Shown piece after piece: positions 24,118-30,694 of a DNA stretch of 31,501 nucleotides. The position numbers and the translations under genes were made by a program. The DNA is from Candidatus Shapirobacteria bacterium CG10_big_fil_rev_8_21_14_0_10_48_15 (lineage in GTDB: Bacteria > Patescibacteriota > Microgenomatia > PFEM01). The first letter of the stretch is position 1. Each line of letters starts with the position of its first letter. The notes under the pieces are model-generated. The model did not search any database. It was not told the origin of the DNA and saw nothing but the letters and a program-made list of their open reading frames with translations. The stretch covers positions 1 through 31,501 of the forward strand of contig PFEM01000036.1 of assembly GCA_002793635.1 (NCBI GenBank). The letters are read 5' to 3'.

Positions 24118-25226
24118 ATTGGTCACTGGCCAAAAATCTTATTTTGGCACCCCTGTTGGTGGCGGCGGCCATCGCCTGTTTGGCCACCCCTTTAATTATT
24201 TTTCTTTACCGGCGACTGGGTTGGCTTGATGATCCCCAAAAAACCAAGCGCCCCAAAGACACGCACACCGTTCCGGTTCCCAGGGGTGGGGGGCTGGCAA
24301 TCTTTTTGGCTGTGGCCATTGCTTCGCTTATTTTTCTCCCCCTTGACCAGCCCCTCAAGGCCATTCTGGCCGCCGCGGCCGTCATCGCTTTGACCGGCGC
24401 GATTGACGACCGCTTTGATCTCAACCCCTACCTACGCTTGGCGATTGGCTTGTTGGCGGCCGGCATCGTGGTGGCCGCGGGCATTGGGATTGCTTTTATC
24501 ACCAACCCTTTAGGCGGCCTGATTCACCTCGACCAACCGCAAATTCATTTTCAGCTGTTCGGCAAAATTCGTAGCCTCTGGATTTTGGCTGATCTTTTTG
24601 CCCTTGGCTGGATTGCCTTTTTGATGAACATTGTTAACTGGGCCAAAGGCTTTGACGGCCAACTACCGGGGATCGTCGTGGTCGCCGCTTTGACCATTGC
24701 CCTGCTGGCCCTTAGTTTTTCCGCCGACGTCACGCAATGGCCCGTCACCATCCTGGCCGCGATTACCGCCGGCGCCTACCTGGGTTTTTTGCCCTTCAAC
24801 TTTTACCCCCAAAAAATTATGCCCGGTTACGGGGGCGGGGCTTTGGCGGGGTTTTTACTGGCGGTTTTGGCGATTCTTTCGACCACCAAAGTTGGGACCG
24901 CCATTGTCGTTTTGGGAATTCCTTTTATTGATGCCCTTTACTCCATCATTCGCCGGCTGGCTCAGGGTCGTTCCCCGGTCTGGGGCGACCGCGGCCATCT
25001 GCACCACAAAATCCTTGATCAATGGCATTGGGGGAAACGGCGAACCGCAATTTTTTACTGGCTCGTGACGGCCGGCTTGGGAAGCTTAGCTTTAGGTTTG
25101 CACCGTCTGCAAAAGTTGTATACAATGGTGATGTTAGCCGTTTTAATCGGAGGTTTATTATTGTGGTTCAACTTCTTTTCCAGCTGGTCCGGTCGATCCG
25201 GCCGCGCCAGGCGCTCAAAAATCTAA
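24114..25226 (+). CDS. WecA/TagO/MraY-family polyprenyl-phosphate sugar-1-phosphate transferase
   Basis: Transfers a sugar-1-phosphate from a UDP-sugar to polyprenyl phosphate at the inner face of the membrane, the first step of lipid-linked glycan synthesis. Start ATG 24114 (ATGA overlap) is preferred over 24072. Seen in its 370 residues: about ten helices, TVPVPRGGGLAIF near 53, the metal-binding IDDRFDL (D98, D99), NIVNWAKGFDGQ (172-183) with catalytic aspartate 181, and WGDRGHLHHKIL late in the protein, equivalent to the HLHH loop of WecA. The exact sugar is not deducible. It overlaps the UbiA gene by 64 bases. Confidence 0.9.
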   Translation: MNWSLAKNLILAPLLVAAAIACLATPLIIFLYRRLGWLDDPQKTKRPKDTHTVPVPRGGGLAIFLAVAIASLIFLPLDQPLKAILAAAAVIALTGAIDDRFDLNPYLRLAIGLLAAGIVVAAGIGIAFITNPLGGLIHLDQPQIHFQLFGKIRSLWILADLFALGWIAFLMNIVNWAKGFDGQLPGIVVVAALTIALLALSFSADVTQWPVTILAAITAGAYLGFLPFNFYPQKIMPGYGGGALAGFLLAVLAILSTTKVGTAIVVLGIPFIDALYSIIRRLAQGRSPVWGDRGHLHHKILDQWHWGKRRTAIFYWLVTAGLGSLALGLHRLQKLYTMVMLAVLIGGLLLWFNFFSSWSGRSGRARRSKI

Positions 25227-26089
25227 GCCTGCTTGCCCCCCTGATTTTTTCAGGGAACTTGCTGATCCCCCAAAAGCTTCTCCTTAGCCTCTGGGCAATT
25301 TTCATTTTTACCATTCTCACCTCGTCGGTTTATCTGATCAACGATCTGGCCGATTTGGAACAAGACAAAATGCATCCTTTCAAAAAAAACCGGCCCCTCG
25401 CCTCGGGCAAGCTACCGATACCGATCGCCGTTTTTGCCATGATTATCAGCTTGGTCACCGCCTTGTACTTAGCCTATCTTCACAGTTTCTTTTTCTTTTT
25501 AAGCCTGATCGCTTATCTGGCCCTGCAACTTATCTACACTTTTTATTTAAAAAATATTATTATCCTCGACGTGCTCGCGATTGCGAGCGGTTTTGTGGTG
25601 CGCGTCTATGCCGGCGCTTTTGCCATCAACGTCCACATGGAAGTCTGGTTTCTGCTCTGCGTCATCTCTTTGGCCCTGTTTTTGGCTACCGGCAAACGGC
25701 GGGCGGAACTGGCCATGCTCAACGAACAAGTCGCGCCAAAATATCGCAAAACCTTAAGTTTTTATACGCCAGACTTGCTGGATGCCTACCTGGCCATGTT
25801 TGCCAACTCGGCTTGGCTGGCTTACGCCTTGTTTACTTTTTTTGCGCCACCGGTGCCCACCCAGCATTTAAAATTGCTTACTTTTTTGCCGATGACGCTG
25901 GCCGGCATCAGCAAACTGCTCATGCTGACTGTTCCCATCGTCATTTTTGGCATCATGCGCTACATGATGGTCGTTTATCAGGGAAGCCGGGCCGAAGTGC
26001 CGGAAAGAGTCCTGCTGTCCGACAAAGCCCTGCTGGGGTCAGTGAGCCTTTGGGGAATCCTAGTCGTGATGATTATCTACGGTTTTTAG
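25163..26089 (+). CDS. UbiA-family prenyltransferase, decaprenyl-phosphate phosphoribosyltransferase-like
   Basis: 308 residues, multi-pass. I start it at GTG 25163, inside the previous gene, because GGAGG lies 9 bases upstream and the protein then begins MVQLLFQLVRSIRPRQALKN, as in DPPR synthases. The first aspartate motif NDLADLEQDKMHP (60-72) and KNRPLASGKL are clear. The second active-site region is near YTFYLKNIIILDVLAIASGF, and TGKRRAEL follows. Characterised relatives join phosphoribose to polyprenyl phosphate, the source of arabinofuranose donors, which fits the nearby GT-C enzymes. It is the last gene of the plus-strand run and overlaps the convergent PEGA gene by 4 bases. Confidence 0.85.
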   Translation: MVQLLFQLVRSIRPRQALKNLSLLAPLIFSGNLLIPQKLLLSLWAIFIFTILTSSVYLINDLADLEQDKMHPFKKNRPLASGKLPIPIAVFAMIISLVTALYLAYLHSFFFFLSLIAYLALQLIYTFYLKNIIILDVLAIASGFVVRVYAGAFAINVHMEVWFLLCVISLALFLATGKRRAELAMLNEQVAPKYRKTLSFYTPDLLDAYLAMFANSAWLAYALFTFFAPPVPTQHLKLLTFLPMTLAGISKLLMLTVPIVIFGIMRYMMVVYQGSRAEVPERVLLSDKALLGSVSLWGILVVMIIYGF

Positions 26090-26979
26090 TCCTTAACCAG
26101 TTCGCTGTAACTCCCGGAAATCCAGCCTTCTTGGTCAGTGGCATACTCAATTTTGTGCCAGCCATTTTTTGTTTCGTCCAAATAGGGGAAGGTTTGGCCA
26201 GGTTCTACCCGCGCTACTTCGGCAGCATCGGTCGAGGCTTCTTGCCTGACCCGCAACCAGCCAGTCGGCGTGTCTTTGACGCGCACATAGGGTTTTACCG
26301 CCTCTGTTGCCTCGGCCGTTTCTGCTTTCGTCATCTCTGCCTTCACCTCTGCTTCAATTTGAGCGCTTTCACTGGCCTCCTGAATCCCTTCAATTTCCCT
26401 AGGCAGTTGGACATCGAGGACCAGCTTATAGCCAACAATCGTTTGGGCCGTCACCTGACGCTCTTGGTAACCAGGAGAACTGATCACCACTTCATAGCTG
26501 CCCGGGGGCTGGTCTTCAATCACCAGCGGCGCAAACCCTCTTGGTTCCCCATCAATTTTGACCACTGCCTGATCGGGCAAGGAAACGACGGCCAAAAAAG
26601 CCTGGTCGCGGCTGTTGATTTTTTCCAAAGTCAGCACTTCCCCCCCCGATTCGGCATCATTGGGGCCCAAAAAGCGGCTGATGGCGACCCTCACTCCCGA
26701 GGACAAATTAACTTTACCTTCCCAACTGGTCAGGCCATTTTCGGTTGACTCCGGCACTAGCCTGACGCTGTGCTCGCCAGACTCAAGCTTGTCGTTAACC
26801 AGTCCGGCCGCACCCGTAACCCCTATCTGGGTACCGTCAACAAAAACCACCGCACTGGGAATCGTGGTAACTTGAAGCGCCGCCGGCGAGTGGCGATCCA
26901 AAATTTTTGTTTTAAAAACCAGCCCCACCAAAGATAACCCCAACACTACGACCGCCACCATTAGCCAGCTTTTTTTCAT
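26086..26979 (-). CDS. PEGA-domain and SH3-domain membrane-anchored protein
   Basis: 297 residues from ATG 26979 (MKKSWLMVAVVVLG), preferred over 27009 because the membrane anchor follows at once and a TATTCT box lies 10 bases upstream. After the anchor (4-21) come two PEGA-type beta domains: about 30-100 with TIPSAVVFVDGTQIG, and 130-190 with SLPDQAVVKIDGEPRGFAPL and SPGYQERQV. An acidic, Glu/Ala-rich linker (about 195-235) leads to a C-terminal bacterial SH3 domain (TGWLRVRQEASTDAAEVARV, GWISGSYSEL). PEGA and SH3 domains bind surface proteins and cell-wall material, so an extracytoplasmic wall-associated role is likely. Confidence 0.85.
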   Translation of the reverse strand: MKKSWLMVAVVVLGLSLVGLVFKTKILDRHSPAALQVTTIPSAVVFVDGTQIGVTGAAGLVNDKLESGEHSVRLVPESTENGLTSWEGKVNLSSGVRVAISRFLGPNDAESGGEVLTLEKINSRDQAFLAVVSLPDQAVVKIDGEPRGFAPLVIEDQPPGSYEVVISSPGYQERQVTAQTIVGYKLVLDVQLPREIEGIQEASESAQIEAEVKAEMTKAETAEATEAVKPYVRVKDTPTGWLRVRQEASTDAAEVARVEPGQTFPYLDETKNGWHKIEYATDQEGWISGSYSELVKD

Positions 26980-26989
26980 CGCAAGGCGA

Positions 26990-27031
26990 AGAATAGCACA
27001 AATTGCCACTCCAAGGCAAATTTGGTAAAAT
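26990..27031. promoter_or_regulatory. Overlapping divergent promoters of tRNA-Cys and the PEGA gene
   Basis: Plus strand, for tRNA-Cys: TTGCCA (27003-27008), 17-base spacer, TAAAAT (27026-27031). Minus strand, for the PEGA gene: TTGCCT (27014-27019), 18-base spacer, TATTCT (26990-26995). The two promoters interleave within 42 bases. Confidence 0.6.
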
Positions 27032-27039
27032 GCAGTTGC

Positions 27040-27110
27040 GGTCAGGTGTCGGAGCGGCTACGAAGCGGTCTGCAAAACCGCGCACAGGGGTTCAACTCCC
27101 CTCCTGACCT
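27040..27110 (+). tRNA. tRNA-Cys (anticodon GCA)
   Basis: A complete cloverleaf of 71 bases: acceptor GGTCAGG (27040-27046) with CCTGACC (27103-27109); D stem TCG/CGA; anticodon stem GCGGT/ACCGC with loop CTGCAAA giving GCA; T arm AGGGG-TTCAACT-CCCCT; discriminator U73, which is the cysteine identity base. CCA is not encoded. The -10 box ends 8 bases before the first base of the tRNA, so transcription should start within a base or two of the mature 5' end. Confidence 0.97.
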
Positions 27111-27119
27111 CTTAGGGCT

Positions 27120-27340
27120 TAATAATTTCCGTTTCCTTTTTTCTTTTAAAGAACAAAAAATCGTCGCCAAGCGACTCAAAATTAATGATCAAAAACTAGC
27201 CGATCTCGTTAAGAAAAAACTAAAAATTATCAAAATCAACCAACCAAAGGCACTTTAAAAAAGAAAAAATTAAAAGAGACTTCAGCATCATGATCTTCAC
27301 GCCTGCTCAATTCCTCCAATATTTAAGAAGTCAAAACTAA
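27120..27340 (+). pseudogene. Remnant of a PIN-domain toxin gene next to tRNA-Cys
   Basis: Frame 1 up to the stop at 27258 reads KEQKIVAKRLKINDQ...VKKKLKIIKINQPKAL. Frame 2 at 27269-27340 reads IKRDFSIMIFTPAQFLQYLR and ends in TAA. Together they look like the middle and the C-terminal end (TPxxFLxYL) of a PIN toxin, with the catalytic stretch between them deleted and the frame shifted. The first part aligns without gaps to the intact PIN protein at 31089 (V...L.....K...L...KLKI). No start codon or 5' part remains; the fragment begins within about 10 bases of the tRNA 3' end. Confidence 0.55.
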
Positions 27341-27353
27341 GCCTTGCGAAAAG

Positions 27354-27382
27354 TTGACTTTTGGGGCTTTTTTTGCTAAGAT
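27354..27382 (+). promoter_or_regulatory. Promoter of the M23 peptidase gene
   Basis: TTGACT (27354-27359), exact 17-base spacer, TAAGAT (27377-27382). The predicted start of transcription is near 27389, only about 6 bases before a terminator-like hairpin. Confidence 0.6.
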
Positions 27383-27394
27383 TAGTGCCAGTTG

Positions 27395-27425
27395 AATCCT
27401 CTTGAACATCCAGGAGGATTTTTTT
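27395..27425 (+). terminator. Intrinsic terminator in the M23 leader (attenuator candidate)
   Basis: AATCCTCTTG (27395-27404), loop AACATC, CAGGAGGATT (27411-27420): ten pairs including one U-G, running into seven T (27419-27425). A second hairpin GTGGC/GCCAC (27426-27443) follows immediately and ends 3 bases before the ATG. Transcripts from the promoter at 27354 must read through the terminator to express the peptidase. Confidence 0.7.
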
Positions 27426-27446
27426 GTGGCCTAAATAAGCCACCTT

Positions 27447-28148
27447 ATGCAATTCAGCCTAACTTTTGGCAAACAGCAATTGGCGGTCAGTTTGAGCCGC
27501 AAACGCGGTCGTCCCCGCAACCCTTCTTGTTACCGCCTGCATCAATTGGTTGCTTACCTGAAACGGCTCGTGACTGATAAACATCTGGCCGGTCATCCGG
27601 CTAGCCGGGTACTGCGTCGGGTGTTTGAAAACGGTAAAATCAAAAAAGCCCTTGGCTTGAACTTGGCGGGGTTAATCTTGTTAACTGGCTTGGCGACCCC
27701 GACCGAATCGATTCTCAAAAATAATAGTGAGACGGAAGAAATTGTTTCTCTGACCGTCAATGCCCAAGAAGTGGAAACGGTTACCCAACACACTGTTCGC
27801 CTCCCTTTGGACAGTTTTGTCATCACTCAAGGTTATAGCTTCTTCCACCGTGGGGTGGACCTAAAAGAAGTGACCGGCGCGCCGATTTACCCGATCATGG
27901 ACGGCACGGTGGAGGCGGTTTTTGACCTTCACTTTGGTTACGGCAAGCACCTGATTATCAATCACGGCTCGGGCCGCAAAAGCCTTTACGCCCACTTAAG
28001 CAAAATTATTGCCCAAAAAGACCAAGCAGTGGACAAAAATACCGTCATTGGGCTGGTCGGTTCAACCGGACTGTCTACCGGCTCTCACTTACACTTGGAA
28101 ATCTGGGAAGACGGCCGTCCGCTCAACCCCCTGGTGGTGCTGCAATAA
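27447..28148 (+). CDS. M23-family peptidoglycan endopeptidase (LytM-like), membrane anchored
   Basis: 233 residues. The C-terminal M23 metallopeptidase domain (about 117-233) carries the zinc ligands His134 and Asp138 (HRGVD), His183 (YAH) and the HLH pair 214-216, all intact, so it is probably active in cutting peptide cross-links of the wall. One membrane helix (about 69-85) precedes it. The 60-residue N-terminal part is very basic and contains KRGRPRNP, which resembles an AT-hook, unusual for a wall hydrolase. ATG 27447 has no ribosome site. The leader contains a strong terminator-like hairpin, so expression may be conditional. Confidence 0.9.
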   Translation: MQFSLTFGKQQLAVSLSRKRGRPRNPSCYRLHQLVAYLKRLVTDKHLAGHPASRVLRRVFENGKIKKALGLNLAGLILLTGLATPTESILKNNSETEEIVSLTVNAQEVETVTQHTVRLPLDSFVITQGYSFFHRGVDLKEVTGAPIYPIMDGTVEAVFDLHFGYGKHLIINHGSGRKSLYAHLSKIIAQKDQAVDKNTVIGLVGSTGLSTGSHLHLEIWEDGRPLNPLVVLQ

Positions 28149-28156
28149 CTGACCAT

Positions 28157-28177
28157 CAAAAAACCCGCTTGCGCGGA
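28157..28177 (-). terminator. Terminator of groES-groEL
   Basis: Minus strand CCGC, loop GCAA, GCGG, then GTTTTTT (stem 28165-28176, T run from plus-strand A run 28158-28163). The stem is short but GC-only with a stable tetraloop. The remaining bases to 28218 hold an A/T-rich stretch with AGTTATAAGCTACCAGTTAT-like near-repeats and nothing else. Confidence 0.55.
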
Positions 28178-28218
28178 GTTCTTAGTTAAAAGTTATAAGC
28201 TACCAGTTATCAGCCCGC

Positions 28219-29844
28219 CTACATTCCCATCCCGCCCGGCATTCCCCCCCCAGGCATTTGGTTTTTCTCTTCTTCAGGAATATCGGTGATGAGGCCCTCA
28301 GTCGTGAGAATCATGGTCGCGACGGAAACGGCGTTTTGCAACGCGGTCCGGGCCACTTTGGCCGGGTCAATAATGCCCGCTTTAATCATGTTGACATACT
28401 GACCAGCCAAAACATCAAAGCCCGTCCCCACCGCGGCTCTGCTAATATTGGCGACCACCACCCCGCCGTCTTCACCGGCATTTTTAGCCAGCAGGCGCGT
28501 CGGCGATTCCAAAGCTTTTTTCACCAGTTGCATGCCCGTCAGCTCATCGCCACTGGCCATACCAAAGTCAATCGCTTTGGCGGCTACCAGCAGCGTCACC
28601 CCGCCACCCGGCACAATGCCTTCTTCGATTGCCGCTTTGGTCGCCGCCACCGCATCCTTAACCCGCTCCTGCTTCTCCTTCATTTCTATTTCTGAAGCAG
28701 CGCCCACTTCAATGACCGCCACCCCGCCGGACAGTTTGGCCAGCCTCTCTTCCAATTTTTCGCGATCAAATTCGGAAGTCGTCCGGCTCACTTCAGCCTT
28801 AATCTGGTTAACCCGGGCACTGATCTGACTCTTGCTACCCTTACCACCAACAATAAGCGTGTTTTCTTTGTCCGTCGTCACCCGGTCAGCCTGACCCAAG
28901 TCTTCCACCATCACGTCCTCCAGTTTACGGCCAGCGTCTTCAGAAATGACGGTGCCGCCGGTCAAAATCGCGATATCTCCCAGCATTTCCTTACGCCGAT
29001 CACCAAAACCGGGCGCCTCGACCGCCAAAACATTGAAAGTCCCCCGCAATTTGTTGACGACCAGCGTCGCCAAAGCCTCCCCCTCAACTTCATCGGCAAT
29101 AATCACCAAGTTTTTGGAAACTTTAACCAGCCTCTCTAAAAACGGCAGCAACTCTTGGATTGAAGAAATTTTTTTGTCCGTCAGCAGCAAATAAGCATTT
29201 TCAATCGACGCTTCCATCGTGTCGGAATCGGTGACAAAGTAAGGGGAAGAAAAACCCTTGTCAAACTCCATGCCTTCTTTGTAGTCAATCGTGATCTCCA
29301 AACCTTTACCCTCTTCAACGGTCACGACCCCGTTGGGACCAACCTTTTTAAGCGCCTCGGCGATCTTTGCCCCAATCAGTGAATTTTGGGCCGAAATGGT
29401 GGCTACTTGAGTGATCATCTCATGGCTATCCCTCACGGGCTTGGATTGCTTTTTAATCGAAGCGACCGTCTGCTCCGCTGCTTTTTCAATCCCTTTGTTT
29501 AAAATCATCGGGTTGGCCCCGGCGGCAATATTTTTGATACCCTCCTCGACAATCGCCTGCACCAAAATCGTCGCGGTGGTCGTGCCGTCACCGGTGGCGT
29601 CATTGGTCTTTTCCGCGGCTTCTTTGACCAATTGCGCCCCCATATTTTCAAACGGATCTTTCAGGTCAATTTCCTTGGCCACCGAAACCCCGTCATGCAC
29701 GACGGCCGGCGCCCCCCATTTTTTGTCCAGAGCAATGTTGCGGCCCTTAGGGCCTAGGGTGGTCCCCACGGCCTTAGCGACCGTGTCCACGCCAACTTTT
29801 AATTTTTCTCTGGCTTGTTCAGCGTAAATTAGTTGTTTCGCCAT
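28219..29844 (-). CDS. groEL: Chaperonin GroEL (60 kDa)
   Basis: 541 residues, full length. It forms the double-ring ATP-driven folding chamber with GroES. Seen: TLGPKGRNIALDKKWG and the ATP-binding DGTTTATILVQAIVEEG, the apical domain with GVVTVEEGKGLEITIDYKEGM, LITDKKISSIQELLP-like and VEAPGFGDRRKEML, the C-terminal equatorial GGGVTLL, and a short Gly-Met tail (MPGGGMPGGMGM). All typical; no missing core motif noticed. Its ATG is 2 bases after the groES stop, and the pair share one promoter. Confidence 0.98.
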   Translation of the reverse strand: MAKQLIYAEQAREKLKVGVDTVAKAVGTTLGPKGRNIALDKKWGAPAVVHDGVSVAKEIDLKDPFENMGAQLVKEAAEKTNDATGDGTTTATILVQAIVEEGIKNIAAGANPMILNKGIEKAAEQTVASIKKQSKPVRDSHEMITQVATISAQNSLIGAKIAEALKKVGPNGVVTVEEGKGLEITIDYKEGMEFDKGFSSPYFVTDSDTMEASIENAYLLLTDKKISSIQELLPFLERLVKVSKNLVIIADEVEGEALATLVVNKLRGTFNVLAVEAPGFGDRRKEMLGDIAILTGGTVISEDAGRKLEDVMVEDLGQADRVTTDKENTLIVGGKGSKSQISARVNQIKAEVSRTTSEFDREKLEERLAKLSGGVAVIEVGAASEIEMKEKQERVKDAVAATKAAIEEGIVPGGGVTLLVAAKAIDFGMASGDELTGMQLVKKALESPTRLLAKNAGEDGGVVVANISRAAVGTGFDVLAGQYVNMIKAGIIDPAKVARTALQNAVSVATMILTTEGLITDIPEEEKNQMPGGGMPGGMGM

Positions 29845-29845
29845 T

Positions 29846-30154
29846 TTATTGCGTCACTGCCAAAACGTCTTCAAATTTAACAAAAATATATTCTTGACCG
29901 GAAATACCCAGTTTAAATTCGTCGCCCCCCCACTTTTTGTAAATCACCACGTCCCCCAATTTAAACTCGGGCACAATTTGTTTACCCTTGTCAGTTGTTT
30001 GGGCTTTGCCCATGGCAATCACTTTCCCTTTTTGAGATTTTTCGTCGTGAGTATCCGGAAGGACTATCCCCGTGGCCGTTCTTTTTTCCATTTCCACTGG
30101 TTCGATCAGCGCATAGCCGGCCGTGGGTTTGATGTTTAGTTTAGTCGTCGCCAT
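29846..30154 (-). CDS. groES: Co-chaperonin GroES (10 kDa)
   Basis: 102 residues. It caps the GroEL ring as a heptamer. Seen: NIKPTAGYALIEPVE, the mobile loop EKRTATGIVLPDTHDEKSQ that binds GroEL, GKVIAMG, and the terminal LGISGQEYIFVKFEDVLAV. It is the first gene of the operon, 34 bases after the predicted transcription start. No ribosome site is visible before the ATG; the leader is mostly a palindrome and an A/T run. Confidence 0.98.
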   Translation of the reverse strand: MATTKLNIKPTAGYALIEPVEMEKRTATGIVLPDTHDEKSQKGKVIAMGKAQTTDKGKQIVPEFKLGDVVIYKKWGGDEFKLGISGQEYIFVKFEDVLAVTQ

Positions 30155-30168
30155 TATTTTGAAAAAAA

Positions 30169-30187
30169 ATTATCACTTGGTGATAAT
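30169..30187. promoter_or_regulatory. Perfect palindrome at the groES transcription start (operator candidate)
   Basis: ATTATCAC, spacer TTG, GTGATAAT, with perfect 8-base arms. It starts at the predicted +1 of groES and ends 14 bases before the ATG. It does not match the CIRCE element of HrcA (TTAGCACTC-N9-GAGTGCTAA), so another repressor, or an mRNA hairpin, is implied. Confidence 0.65.
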
Positions 30188-30194
30188 GATTGCT

Positions 30195-30223
30195 ATTATA
30201 AAAACTTGCTTGAAAAATGTCAA
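30195..30223 (-). promoter_or_regulatory. Fully consensus promoter of groES-groEL
   Basis: Minus strand TTGACA (30218-30223), exact 17-base spacer, TATAAT (30195-30200). This is the only promoter in the window matching both hexamers perfectly, consistent with high expression that needs an operator for control. Confidence 0.85.
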
Positions 30224-30238
30224 GGGTTAGATAGTACG

Positions 30239-30295
30239 TGGCTGCGCGCAGATGTGATTGTTGGTGACCCGTAGGTCTCACATTGCGCGCAGCCA
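30239..30295 (-). other. Long near-perfect stem-loop
   Basis: Twelve continuous pairs (30239-30250 with 30284-30295, core GGCTGCGCGCA/TGCGCGCAGCC), one bulged G, six more pairs, then an inner GACC-CGTA-GGTC hairpin (30266-30277). It lies 3' of the microprotein gene on the minus strand, has no T tail, and sits 16 bases before the groES -35 box. Confidence 0.7.
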
Positions 30296-30327
30296 GTCTC
30301 CCGACGGCAGTTTAACTCACTGACAGA

Positions 30328-30510
30328 TTATTCGGTGCTCCCAGCCCTGTGTGACCCAGGAGGGCCGAATCTTTCAGCGCGTTCGCGCTGCCTCCTGGCG
30401 TGGCCGTTTTCCTTTGGACTTGGGTGCCGCTCGCACCACGCCTTATGACGACCAGCGGTTCCTCCGCACAGTGCACAAATATCCAGAACATGGATCTGGG
30501 CCGGTGCCAT
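30328..30510 (-). CDS. Zinc-finger-like microprotein (60 residues), hypothetical
   Basis: Opens MAPAQIHVLDICALCGG and carries C-X2-C-X10-C-X2-H (residues 12, 15, 26 and 29; CALC...WCERH), a spacing that could hold one zinc ion, then a strongly basic, Arg-rich tail (HARRQRERAERF), suggesting nucleic-acid binding. Support for its being real: a GGAGG 6 bases before the ATG, a consensus promoter at 30659-30687 and a large 3' stem-loop. Against: it is short, unrecognised, and in a GC-rich region with open frames on the other strand. Between promoter and gene lies a terminator hairpin, so expression may be by read-through. Confidence 0.45.
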   Translation of the reverse strand: MAPAQIHVLDICALCGGTAGRHKAWCERHPSPKENGHARRQRERAERFGPPGSHRAGSTE

Positions 30511-30545
30511 TGGGACCCTCCTCTTCGAAAATCAGTGTCGGGAGA

Positions 30546-30652
30546 ACAAAAAAGACAAGCTACCCTGTCTTTTCAGCCCTCCCGCCCGACTCGCCTCGCG
30601 ACTCGAAGCGGGCAGACTTGTCTTACCAGCAATTATTAATGAACTTACTATG
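30546..30652 (-). ncRNA. Candidate structured leader or small RNA of about 107 nt
   Basis: From the predicted start near 30652, the transcript can fold a GC-rich stem closed by CCCGC/GCGGG (about 30580-30611, with inner TCGC/GCGA) and ends in the T-tailed hairpin at 30548-30572. It could be a free small RNA, or an attenuating leader for the microprotein gene whose ribosome site lies about 30 bases further on. It does not match RNase P, tmRNA or SRP RNA by eye. Confidence 0.45.
30548..30572 (-). terminator. Intrinsic terminator ending the leader RNA
   Basis: Stem AAAGACA/TGTCTTT (30551-30557 with 30566-30572), 8-base loop, and a run of T on the minus strand (plus-strand A run 30548-30553). 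Confidence 0.65.
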
Positions 30653-30658
30653 GGATAA

Positions 30659-30687
30659 ATTTTAACCATTTATTCCCATTTTGTCAA
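30659..30687 (-). promoter_or_regulatory. Consensus promoter of the leader RNA and microprotein
   Basis: Minus strand TTGACA (30682-30687), exact 17-base spacer, TAAAAT (30659-30664). Confidence 0.7.
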
Positions 30688-30694
30688 GGCCAAC

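Noticed and set aside
27022..27258. 78-residue frame starting before tRNA-Cys
   Set aside because: Its first 30 codons are the tRNA itself. Only the part after the tRNA has PIN-like similarity, and it is annotated as a remnant.
30328..30370. Possible SRP RNA-like hairpin
   Set aside because: A stem can be drawn (ATTCGG/CCGAAT), but the conserved GGAA tetraloop and internal loops of SRP RNA are missing.
30351..30665. 104-residue plus-strand open frame in the GC-rich region
   Set aside because: No ribosome site or promoter on that strand, and it spans the minus-strand terminator and promoter signals. The minus-strand 60-residue frame has better start signals.
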